The notes beneath the pieces are model-generated. The model was given only the letters and a program-made list of their open reading frames with translations. It made no database searches and had not been told where the DNA came from. The position numbers and the translations under genes are program-made. A DNA stretch of 64,000 nt from Desulfosporosinus sp. HMP52 (lineage in GTDB: Bacteria > Bacillota > Desulfitobacteriia > Desulfitobacteriales > Desulfitobacteriaceae). Of this stretch, positions 1-8,140 are shown one piece after another; the first letter of the stretch is position 1; every line of letters starts with the position of its first letter. The stretch lies in contig NZ_JMGA01000029.1 of assembly GCF_000765145.1 (NCBI RefSeq), forward strand, positions 55,070 through 119,069, read 5' to 3'.

Positions 1-181
1 TATATTCTCTTTGGAAAACAGGGTAGCAGTATAACCTAGGGTCATATTACACAGTTCACCGATTGCGCTTTTAGCTATATCATCAAGTTCAGTTATAGAT
101 GAAACGCCCATCATTGCCGATGCAATTTTACAACAAATTGCCTTAGTGAAGGATAAACGGATTAATATACTCGGTCTTCAT
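1..181 (-). pseudogene. cheX: broken cheX (CheY-P phosphatase family), runs off the left edge
   Basis: The minus strand opens with ATG at 181 and encodes MKTEYINPFI, the usual CheX N-terminus, then stops at 143-145 after two more codons. In another frame, from about position 150 to 1, there is an unmistakable CheX segment (CKIASAMMG, then TELDDIAKSAIGELCNM). In intact CheX proteins these blocks are separated by roughly 60 residues, so the middle of the gene is missing and the frames no longer match. CheX normally dephosphorylates CheY-P. It is the last member of the chemotaxis operon, 67 bp after the receiver gene. Family assignment is by eye; the part beyond position 1 is not visible. Confidence 0.72.
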
Positions 182-248
182 TATGTAAAACCCCTGCTTA
201 GGCAAAACTTTACATTTTGCTGACTTCCACAAGACTATGTTATATGAT

Positions 249-644
249 TCACTCTATCAACCCAAGTTTCTTGATTACCTCCAGCATTTTATTCGTATCA
301 ATAGGCTTGGCCGCGTAGGCCTCACACCCAATTTCAAAAGCCTGATTAACATAGCTTGTTTCTGCTAAAGCTGTGGTCATAATAACCTTAACCCGCTCCT
401 TAGTAGCAACTCCTTGCTTACTTTCATAATCTCGAATAGCTCTTAATACCTTAACTCCATCGACTTTTGGCATCATTATATCCAGACAAATTAAGTCATA
501 GGGTTCTTCTTCCTTAACGCTCATCAGATAAGCGTCAAGTGCTTCAATGCCATCGACTACCCTATCAACTTCTCCATATTGAGAAAGAAACTTCGAGAGA
601 AATTTCCGACTGGCCAAATCGTCTTCGGCTACTAAAATTTTCAT
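249..644 (-). CDS. single-domain response regulator (CheY-like)
   Basis: A stand-alone receiver of 131 residues with no output domain. The acidic pair D8/D9, the phospho-acceptor D55 in the LDIMMP block, T91 and K113 (AKP) are all present, so it should be phosphorylated in the normal way. It lies 24 bp downstream of the hybrid histidine kinase with a good Shine-Dalgarno (GGGAGG), so the kinase or its HPt domain is the likely phosphodonor. It differs clearly from the operon's canonical CheY at 10245-10607, with a longer alpha2-beta3 region rich in Glu. It could be a second motor-binding CheY, a phosphate sink, or the receiver of a separate pathway; the sequence does not decide. Confidence 0.9.
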   Translation of the reverse strand: MKILVAEDDLASRKFLSKFLSQYGEVDRVVDGIEALDAYLMSVKEEEPYDLICLDIMMPKVDGVKVLRAIRDYESKQGVATKERVKVIMTTALAETSYVNQAFEIGCEAYAAKPIDTNKMLEVIKKLGLIE

Positions 645-668
645 ACCCCTATACCTCCCTAAATAAAT

Positions 669-3600
669 TTAAACATCTAATATTTCAAATTCTCGTTGGA
701 AAAAATAAGTTAATTTAATCGCTTGTTCTAAATTTTCGCGTCTTAAGGCTAATTCTATTTTAAATGCCAGGGCTTTCAGCTCATCCGCATCAATTAGGCT
801 GCAATTATCTTTGATTTTATGGGCAATGCCTTCAACGACCTTCATATCACAATCTTTATCCATTAAGGCAAGCCAAAGTGTTTTAATTCCCTCAGAAATA
901 TCATGTAAAACAGTGAGCCTATCAAACCCCTTTGGCTCCTCAGATTTAATATTTACTATTTTCCCTGTTTCACTGATTCTAACCTCGAGATTAGGATCAC
1001 CACCCTTTCCATCATTTAAATCTCTTCTTCTACTTACCACCTCTTCTAAAACCTGGACTAATTCCTCCATCTTAATAGGTTTGGGAATATACTCATCGAA
1101 GCCTTTAGAAAGAAATTTTTCACGGTCGCCCATTAGTGCGAAAGCTGTTAGGGCTATAATCGGAGTATGTCTGCCCTCGCCTTCCCTTTCTCTAATTTTG
1201 GCAGTTGCTTCTATCCCATCCATTATCGGCATCTGTATATCCATAAAAATCACATCAAACTGATTCTTGGCATGTAACGATAAGGCTTCAGATCCGTTTG
1301 TAACGGCTCTGATAACATGTCCTTTTTGTTTGAGCATTAGCTCTAAGACGGTCAAATTAACCTTATCATCCTCCACAATAAGAATTTTTAAGGGATTTAA
1401 TGTATGGATCGGGTTGAAGAATGGTTGAGATGTATAAATTACTTCTCCTGAGAGCCTGAATTTTAAAGTGAAACTGAAGTTACTCCCTTTTCCTTTTTGG
1501 CTTTCAACTGTTATTGCTCCGCCCATCATTTGTATTAGCTGCTTGGAAATCACCAAGCCCAAACCCGTTCCTCCGTATTTTTTCGTAATTGAGCTGTCAA
1601 CTTGACTAAAGTTTTTAAATAGCTTAGCTTGTTCTTCTTCCGATATGCCAATACCCGAATCAGAAATACAGAATTTAACCTCAACCCATTCCTCAGTCAT
1701 AGCCACTTCCTGGGCTGAAAGAGTAACTCCACCGTTATTAGTAAATTTTAAAGCATTGTTTATAAGATTATTTAGAATCTGCTTTAATCTGTCAGGGTCC
1801 CCTTGCAAGATTTGAGGTATAGCGGGAGAGCAGTTGCAAGTTAAGTCCAACTGCTTTTTCCTCGCTAACGGCAAGTGCGTTTTGAGGGTTGAATTCAATA
1901 AATCTCTAATGTTAAAGCCAATTACCTCGATAACTAACTTCCCAGCTTCAATCTTAGAAAAGTCAAGGATATCATTAATAATCTTCAACAGCGAATCCGC
2001 ACAAGCTTTTGCAAGTTCTAAGTTTTCTCTCTGTTCGTGGCTTATGGGGGATAATAAAGTAAGATCAATCATCCCCACCATTCCATTAATAGGAGTACGA
2101 ATTTCATGACTCATATTCGCCAGGAATTCACTTTTTGCCTGATTAGCCGCTTCAGCTTTATCCTTAGCTTGGTGGAGCTCATTTTCTACATATATTCGCT
2201 CAGTCATATCTGTCAACAAGGAAACAAAAAAGCCCGGCTCAGGACTATAGAGTTTTACAGAAAACCAGCGTTTACTCCACTTGGAATAGTATATCGGTAG
2301 TTCAAGTTCCATTCCCGATGATGCAACTTCTCCGTATTCATCCATTCTCTTTCTATAGATCCTTGGATCCTCAGCAGAGAAAAGTTCCGAGTACTTCTTG
2401 CCAGTGATTTCCTCTCGAGACACTTTAAATATTTTTTCGTAAGCTTCGTTAACCTCTAGAATCTCATAATCTTGGGGTATCCCGTCAGCATCAAAGATTA
2501 CTTTATTGTAGGCAAAGCTATCGGGCATATTCATAATTAACGCCCGGTAGCGTTCATATAAAAGCTTTTGGGTTTTTTGGCTTTTAAGGAGTTCGGCTTC
2601 TGCTTTCTTACGTTCAGATATATCTCTAGCAAAGGATAGCATACACTTTTTTCCGTCAAGCTCCAGGAATTGAACACAGATTTCAACAGGTATTTCCTTC
2701 CCATCTTTCGTCAGATGAATGTTTTCAAGAGTACATTTCCCTTCCGAAAGCACTTTATGAATGGAATTACGTATGGAGTGCTTATTTCCTTTACTATAAT
2801 CAAGGATGCCTCGATTTAGCAGCTCATCTTTAGTATATCCAAGCCTCTGACAGGCGACCGGGTTAACGTCAAGGATTCTCGAACTAAGGGGATCTCCCTC
2901 TATGATTTCGTGCAGAAAGATTCCATCTTGCGCTACATCGAACAGACTACGGTACTTGTTTTCGCTTTCTATTAAGGATTTTTCCCATTGTTTTCGTTCA
3001 GTGATATCCCGAATAATGCTTATCAATACGCGTTGATTATCTAAATACGCACCATAGGAACTGACTTCTACGGGAAAGCTGCTGCCATCTTTACGAATAT
3101 GGCGAGCTTCGAATAACAATCCTTCCTCTCCTACCAATTCCATTTGTTCTGCTGCTAAGTCAACCTCTCCACGTAAGTCAAAAATTTTTAGCGTTAGGAG
3201 TTCCCCTCTTGTATAACCGTAGGCACGAACTGCTGCGTCATTAGCTTCTAAAATGTTCCCTTCTGTATTCATAAATAAGATAATGTCGCGTGCTTTTTGT
3301 AAAATCATTTGATACTTTTTAGCAGACTTCTCTACTAATTTGCTATCTGTGATATTGTCTAGTGCTACAACCACTTTTCGTTTGTTGTCTATCATAACAG
3401 GAGTAATGCTTGCTTTAAACCAATATTTTCTCTCCATACCCCTATTAATTAATATTTGGGAGTATTCTAGATGAGCGGTAGGCTGTCCGCTATTAAGAGC
3501 TAATTCTATGGTCGATCGTAACCTGCAGGACTGACATTGTCGCCCATAGCCACATCCCCGAACATTATCTGTACTCCCTTGACAATGAATCTCGTTACCA

Positions 3601-3776
3601 AGCCCTTTACCCGAAACTTCCTTACGATTAGCGTCTAAATATTCTAATCCGGACTCGTTAATCTTCTCTATTAACAATTCGTGATTCAGTAAAAACATCC
3701 CGATAGGGCTACTATTAAAAATGATTTCAAAGTTGTTAGACTCAGTCTTGATACTGTTCATCCTCAAATTCGGCAC
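669..3776 (-). CDS. multi-PAS hybrid sensor histidine kinase with receiver and HPt
   Basis: A 1035-residue cytoplasmic hybrid kinase with no membrane segment. Domains in order: PAS (about 15-140), PAS (155-265), PAS (270-390), PAS (405-530), HisKA with H557 in SHEIRTP, HATPase with the N box near 670 and GTGLGL near 737-742, receiver with D846, and a C-terminal HPt-like helical region with H986. The first PAS carries four cysteines (C65, C75, C81, C84) with H64 next to the first, a possible metal or cluster site. It follows cheB by 159 bp on the same strand and precedes a lone receiver gene, so a His-Asp-His-Asp relay to that protein is plausible. Co-location with che genes suggests an input into motility, but this is inferred. 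Confidence 0.9.
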   Translation of the reverse strand: MPNLRMNSIKTESNNFEIIFNSSPIGMFLLNHELLIEKINESGLEYLDANRKEVSGKGLGNEIHCQGSTDNVRGCGYGRQCQSCRLRSTIELALNSGQPTAHLEYSQILINRGMERKYWFKASITPVMIDNKRKVVVALDNITDSKLVEKSAKKYQMILQKARDIILFMNTEGNILEANDAAVRAYGYTRGELLTLKIFDLRGEVDLAAEQMELVGEEGLLFEARHIRKDGSSFPVEVSSYGAYLDNQRVLISIIRDITERKQWEKSLIESENKYRSLFDVAQDGIFLHEIIEGDPLSSRILDVNPVACQRLGYTKDELLNRGILDYSKGNKHSIRNSIHKVLSEGKCTLENIHLTKDGKEIPVEICVQFLELDGKKCMLSFARDISERKKAEAELLKSQKTQKLLYERYRALIMNMPDSFAYNKVIFDADGIPQDYEILEVNEAYEKIFKVSREEITGKKYSELFSAEDPRIYRKRMDEYGEVASSGMELELPIYYSKWSKRWFSVKLYSPEPGFFVSLLTDMTERIYVENELHQAKDKAEAANQAKSEFLANMSHEIRTPINGMVGMIDLTLLSPISHEQRENLELAKACADSLLKIINDILDFSKIEAGKLVIEVIGFNIRDLLNSTLKTHLPLARKKQLDLTCNCSPAIPQILQGDPDRLKQILNNLINNALKFTNNGGVTLSAQEVAMTEEWVEVKFCISDSGIGISEEEQAKLFKNFSQVDSSITKKYGGTGLGLVISKQLIQMMGGAITVESQKGKGSNFSFTLKFRLSGEVIYTSQPFFNPIHTLNPLKILIVEDDKVNLTVLELMLKQKGHVIRAVTNGSEALSLHAKNQFDVIFMDIQMPIMDGIEATAKIREREGEGRHTPIIALTAFALMGDREKFLSKGFDEYIPKPIKMEELVQVLEEVVSRRRDLNDGKGGDPNLEVRISETGKIVNIKSEEPKGFDRLTVLHDISEGIKTLWLALMDKDCDMKVVEGIAHKIKDNCSLIDADELKALAFKIELALRRENLEQAIKLTYFFQREFEILDV

Positions 3777-3935
3777 CTACCTTAAGAATTAAACGGAATG
3801 GTAACAAATTTAATATCTCCTGTTCCTTCACTCATTGTTATTTCAAACTAAATAGTTTACCACCACGCGAGTAGATAAAGCATAGGTCTTTATTAATATT
3901 TTGTGAGTTGCTAGAGGTTCCCCTAACCAATTATT

Positions 3936-4958
3936 CTATCCATTTTGTCTCCTCAATAGGTTTACGAGTGCTTGAGCCATTGTTTCAAGAGGAACCTGCC
4001 GCTCTACTGCTCCAATCTCAAATGCAACCTTAGGCATTCCATATACGACTGAGGATTTCTCATCCTGTCCCAAGGTCTTGCATCCTTTTCTTCTCATGGC
4101 CAGTAACCCTTTTGCTCCATCATAACCCATCCCCGTTAAAATCACCCCGATGGCACCTTCCCCTACTTCTTTTGCCACTGACTCAAAGAGGATATCAATC
4201 GACGGACTGTGCCCATTAACTTTTTCACCCATAAAACATTCAACTTTATAACGAGCCCCAGCCTTCTTAATTCTCATATGTTGTCCGCCAGGGGCAATTA
4301 GGACACATCCTGGGTCCACATAATCACCCGTCTGAGCTTCCTTAACCTGAAACCGAGTCGAAGCATTAAGTCTATCCGCAAATAGCTTAGAAAAGATCGG
4401 AGGAATATGTTGAGCAACAACAATTCCGGGTAATTGAGAAGGCAGTACTTTTAGGATATTGCAAACCGCCTCCGTTCCTCCTGTCGACGCTCCTATGGCT
4501 ATGAGCTTCCCCTTTCCGGGAACCCCCTCTTCAACCAACCTTGTGTTGCTCTTTCCAAGCATTTTTATTTTTGCTTTAGCAGCAATTTTTATCTTCTGAA
4601 TCAGTTCATTAATAAATCCTTCGACATCTTGTACCGATTGGATATTTGGCTTAGTTACAAAATCCACAGCCCCAGCTTTCATTGCTTCAAAAACAACCAT
4701 ACTAACAGAGCTTACAACGACAACAGGTAATGGGTATTGAGGCAAAAGCCGCTTGATAAATTCAATTCCATTCATTTTAGGCATTTCTATATCACAAGTC
4801 ATCACATCGGGTTCAAACTCCAAAATTTTATCTCTTGCATCGAAGGGATCAATGGCCTTTGCCACTACCTCAATTACCGGGTCAGTAGAAATTCCCCTGG
4901 CCAAGACTTCGCGAAAGATTAAAGAATCATCAACAATAAGTACTTTGATTTTTCTCAT
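3936..4958 (-). CDS. cheB: chemotaxis protein-glutamate methylesterase CheB
   Basis: CheB removes methyl groups from chemoreceptor glutamates and can deamidate receptor glutamines. The N-terminal receiver has the phospho-acceptor D56. The C-terminal esterase has the triad S158 (GASTGG), H184 (AQHIPP) and D280 (GMGYDG). I place the start at the ATG at 4958 (MRKIKVLIVDDS): an AAAGGAAC site precedes it and it begins one base after cheR stops. An upstream in-frame start at 5012 would lie inside cheR and adds 18 residues unlike CheB. Length, about 340 residues, is normal. Adjacent cheR supplies the opposing methyltransferase. Confidence 0.95.
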   Translation of the reverse strand: MRKIKVLIVDDSLIFREVLARGISTDPVIEVVAKAIDPFDARDKILEFEPDVMTCDIEMPKMNGIEFIKRLLPQYPLPVVVVSSVSMVVFEAMKAGAVDFVTKPNIQSVQDVEGFINELIQKIKIAAKAKIKMLGKSNTRLVEEGVPGKGKLIAIGASTGGTEAVCNILKVLPSQLPGIVVAQHIPPIFSKLFADRLNASTRFQVKEAQTGDYVDPGCVLIAPGGQHMRIKKAGARYKVECFMGEKVNGHSPSIDILFESVAKEVGEGAIGVILTGMGYDGAKGLLAMRRKGCKTLGQDEKSSVVYGMPKVAFEIGAVERQVPLETMAQALVNLLRRQNG

Positions 4959-4959
4959 A

Positions 4960-5778
4960 CTATAGTTCCTTTCGATAGACGGCAGGCATAATATATTTAT
5001 ACTCTGTCTCATTTCGATTCAGTGATTCTGAGTGTCCAATGAACAGATACCCTCCTGGCTCAGTTGCATCATAGAATTTCTTAACTAACTCCATTTTTGT
5101 TTTACTATCAAAGTAAATCATTACATTACGACAAAAGATCACTTGAAATTTCTTTTTAAAGGGAAAGGTTTTGTCCATGAGATTAAACTTTCGATATATC
5201 ACTTCATTCCTAATCTTTTCGATTAGGACCGATTTTTCATGGTCTAATTTTTTAAAATAATTAAGTTTCCAAAACGTTGGAACAGTTGCTATTCGATCAT
5301 TACTATAAATCCCTGTAAGGGCGATATCTAATACTTTGCTGGAAATATCTGTAGCCAAGATTTTTGTGTCCCACCATTTTTTCTCCATGCCAAAAAATTG
5401 GTCAATAATCATTGCTAAGGTATAGGGCTCTTCTCCACTCGAACAACCGGCACTCCAGATCCTAAGATCCTTAGTTTTTGAGTTATTTGCTAACTGGGGT
5501 AGCACCATTTCCTTGAAAAAATTAAAATGATCCACTTCACGCATAAAAAAGGTGTGATTAGTTGTTACTTTATCTATAAGAGTTACCAATGCATCCCCTG
5601 ATTTATCAGCTACTATATACTTAAAATAATCCTCAAAAGAGGCAAAGTTTTTTTCTAACAAAACATTGCTTAGTCTTCCGGTTAGAAGGGTTTGTTTCTC
5701 GTTCTTAAGATGTATCCCATAATTAGCTTTAATATAATCTGCAAGTTGCTTAAACTCTCTATTTGAAATAGTTAACAT
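4960..5778 (-). CDS. cheR: chemotaxis protein methyltransferase CheR
   Basis: CheR uses S-adenosylmethionine to methylate glutamates in the cytoplasmic part of chemoreceptors. The 272-residue protein has the all-alpha N-terminal domain, then the Rossmann methyltransferase domain with the SAM-binding motif around IWSAGCSSGEEPYT (near 128-141) and the conserved block IFCRNVMIYF. No C-terminal TPR or receptor-tethering extension is present. It sits between the MCP gene and cheB in the che operon, and cheB starts one base after its stop. Confidence 0.95.
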   Translation of the reverse strand: MLTISNREFKQLADYIKANYGIHLKNEKQTLLTGRLSNVLLEKNFASFEDYFKYIVADKSGDALVTLIDKVTTNHTFFMREVDHFNFFKEMVLPQLANNSKTKDLRIWSAGCSSGEEPYTLAMIIDQFFGMEKKWWDTKILATDISSKVLDIALTGIYSNDRIATVPTFWKLNYFKKLDHEKSVLIEKIRNEVIYRKFNLMDKTFPFKKKFQVIFCRNVMIYFDSKTKMELVKKFYDATEPGGYLFIGHSESLNRNETEYKYIMPAVYRKEL

Positions 5779-5826
5779 TATTACACCCCCTTAAACCCTT
5801 CTATAATTATATATTTTTTTGATTAG

Positions 5827-5848
5827 GGGAGAGCCTTGCGGCTCTCCC
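5827..5848 (-). other. intercistronic hairpin between mcp and cheR
   Basis: A perfect 9-bp GC-rich stem (GGGAGAGCC / GGCTCTCCC) with the tetraloop TTGC lies in the 79-bp gap. On the minus strand it is not followed by a U-tract, so it is more likely an mRNA-stability or processing hairpin than a full terminator. It could uncouple receptor levels from CheR and CheB. Confidence 0.6.
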
Positions 5849-5857
5849 GATAATTTT

Positions 5858-7594
5858 CTAGTACTTTCCAAACTCTCCATCACTTAAAGAAATTCTTGAT
5901 TTATTGCCCGTTGCAGCCGCCTCAGCATACCCTTGATTCATATCACTATAGCTTCCTTTTTTCTTTTGACTCATATCTTCGAGCATGCGTAAAACTTCAG
6001 GATTTAGATCATCAAACCCTTTATTATAAGATCCGGTATTTTTCTTGAGTTTAAACTTATTCACCTGTTCCCTTAAGAGCTCCGCTTGACTTGAGAGTTC
6101 CTCACTAGCTGCGGCACTTTCTTCAGATGTAGCGGAATTCGTTTGTACGACATCGGATACTTGCATAATCCCTTGGTTGACTTGATTGATTCCTAAAGCT
6201 TGTTCATTCGATGCTGTAGCAATTTCTCCAACGAGGTTTGCTGCTTTTGTAACTCCCTCCACAATCTGATTGAGCGCTGTTGCGGTATCTTTAGCGATTT
6301 TAGTTCCACCTTCGACCTTTTTGATGGAGCCTTCAATCAGGGCCGTCGTCTCTTTTGCTGCGTTTGCGCTTCTAGCTGCCAAATTTCGTACTTCTTCCGC
6401 TACAACAGCAAAGCCTTTGCCATGCTGCCCTGCTCTTGCCGCCTCAACAGCTGCATTAAGAGCAAGTATGTTCGTTTGAAAGGCGATTTCGTCAATAACT
6501 TTGATGATCTTAGAAATATTTCCGGAGGATTCATTAATATCATCCATGGCTTTGAGCATACCCTTCATTTGCTCATTACCCTTAACTGCTTCTTCTTGAG
6601 CAGATAAGGCTAACTCATTAGCCTGGGAAGCATTTGTAGCATTTAGTCTTGTCTGGGTAGAAATCTCCTCCATGGAAGCCGTCAGTTGTTCAATAGAGCT
6701 CGCTTGTTCTGTTGACCCTTGGGAAAGTGCCTGGGCGGAGGCAGAAACCTGTCTCGATCCGGAAGCAACTTGAGATGACGCATTATTTATTTCACCCATA
6801 ACTTCATTCAAAGATACAATCAGATTACTTAAGGAATTCATTAACATGCCGACTTCATCTTTGGTAGTAACATTGATGCTTACATTAAGATCCCCTTCTG
6901 CAAGGCTGTTGGCTACTTCCACCAACTTTTTCAGGGGTCTGCTGATGATTGAGCTTATGAAGAATCCTAAACCAATAGCTATGAGTACCCCTGCGACTAT
7001 GACAACGCTCATAGTGACTGTGGCAGTATTGGCCGCCTGAGTGTTACTATCGGATTTCGCCTTGGCATCCTGTAGTTTAGCCTCTATAATGCTTGTTATG
7101 GCATTCTGGAGTTCCTTATTGGCAATAGCAGCAGGGCTGTTTGCAACCATAAGGGCTTGAGCCTCTACATTTCTCCCTTGTAATGCAAGCTCCACCACCT
7201 TATTCATCTCTTGAAAATATGAATTATTATCTTTCACCAGATCATCGTACAAGCCCCTCATGCTGTCCGAAGAGATTGTTTTCTCAAAGGATATTAAATC
7301 CTTATCAATGGTTGCTTTTCTCGCTGCAAATTCGTCAGCGTAATTTTTCATCTGTACCGGATCATTTGATATGATAATATCACGACTATGGACTCTAGCC
7401 CGTTGGAACTCAGTCGAAATCTCCGCTAATTGTGAGATTGGCACCGTCATGTTCTCATAAAGCTCAGTATCGGCCCTTTCGATAGTCTTTAGATTTACGA
7501 TACCTACAACTCCGACAACTGCCGCTATAAGCGCAACAAAAACAAACCCGGATATTAATTTTGCAGCAATTTTCATATTATAAAACCATTTCAT
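5858..7594 (-). CDS. methyl-accepting chemotaxis protein, 4HB ligand-binding type
   Basis: A transmembrane chemoreceptor of 578 residues. The first membrane segment (about 10-32) is followed by a four-helix-bundle periplasmic domain of about 150 residues with the typical KTIERADTELYENM start, a second membrane segment near 190-212, HAMP, and the cytoplasmic signalling domain with the hairpin tip EIAFQTNILALNAAVEAARAG. I chose the ATG at 7594 because GAGGTG lies 9 bases upstream; a GTG at 7609 would overlap that ribosome site. The C-terminus has no CheR-tethering pentapeptide. It is the only membrane receptor in the operon, downstream of cheW and upstream of cheR. Its ligand cannot be told from sequence. 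Confidence 0.93.
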   Translation of the reverse strand: MKWFYNMKIAAKLISGFVFVALIAAVVGVVGIVNLKTIERADTELYENMTVPISQLAEISTEFQRARVHSRDIIISNDPVQMKNYADEFAARKATIDKDLISFEKTISSDSMRGLYDDLVKDNNSYFQEMNKVVELALQGRNVEAQALMVANSPAAIANKELQNAITSIIEAKLQDAKAKSDSNTQAANTATVTMSVVIVAGVLIAIGLGFFISSIISRPLKKLVEVANSLAEGDLNVSINVTTKDEVGMLMNSLSNLIVSLNEVMGEINNASSQVASGSRQVSASAQALSQGSTEQASSIEQLTASMEEISTQTRLNATNASQANELALSAQEEAVKGNEQMKGMLKAMDDINESSGNISKIIKVIDEIAFQTNILALNAAVEAARAGQHGKGFAVVAEEVRNLAARSANAAKETTALIEGSIKKVEGGTKIAKDTATALNQIVEGVTKAANLVGEIATASNEQALGINQVNQGIMQVSDVVQTNSATSEESAAASEELSSQAELLREQVNKFKLKKNTGSYNKGFDDLNPEVLRMLEDMSQKKKGSYSDMNQGYAEAAATGNKSRISLSDGEFGKY

Positions 7595-7615
7595 TCTACA
7601 ACACCTCACTAATTC

Positions 7616-8107
7616 TTATAAATCATTGACCGTTTCCAATTCTGTTTCGTTAAGAAGCCTGTCTGAATCCAGTAGGAGCTTTACATCACTCCCAACTTTT
7701 CCAATCCCTTTAATGTATCTGTTCCCTTCCCTTGCCACATTCGGGGGAGTTACGATCTCTTCATCTGAGATTGCTATCACTTCCGAGACACTATCGACAA
7801 TAAGACCGATAGAAACCGCTCTGATCTCGATGACTACGATACAAGTTCTATCATTGTAGGCTCTATAGGGCTTTTTGAAACGCAGACGCACATCCATGAC
7901 AGGGATAATCTTACCTCGCAAATTAATGATTCCCTTAATATATTCGGGCATCTCTGGAATTTCGGTAATGGGTTGTAACCCTATAATTTCAGTGACATAT
8001 TTGATTTCGATCCCGTAGTATTCATTGCCCATACAAAAGGTAAGAAACTTCCCTTTCTGAGTATCTTCCACCATGTCCAATGCTTCTTGTTCAACAATAT
8101 CCGCCAT
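7616..8107 (-). CDS. cheW: chemotaxis coupling protein CheW
   Basis: CheW links receptors to the kinase CheA in the membrane array. The 163-residue protein is a single CheW beta-barrel domain with the conserved blocks YGIEIKYVTEIIG, IPEMPEYIKGIINLRGKIIPVMDVR and the later GLIVDSVSEV. It lies between cheA and the MCP gene, with 33 bp to cheA and 21 bp to the MCP start. Length and motifs are normal for the family. Confidence 0.95.
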   Translation of the reverse strand: MADIVEQEALDMVEDTQKGKFLTFCMGNEYYGIEIKYVTEIIGLQPITEIPEMPEYIKGIINLRGKIIPVMDVRLRFKKPYRAYNDRTCIVVIEIRAVSIGLIVDSVSEVIAISDEEIVTPPNVAREGNRYIKGIGKVGSDVKLLLDSDRLLNETELETVNDL

Positions 8108-8140
8108 CTTATTTCCCCTTTCCTAAACTACGCTGATTAT

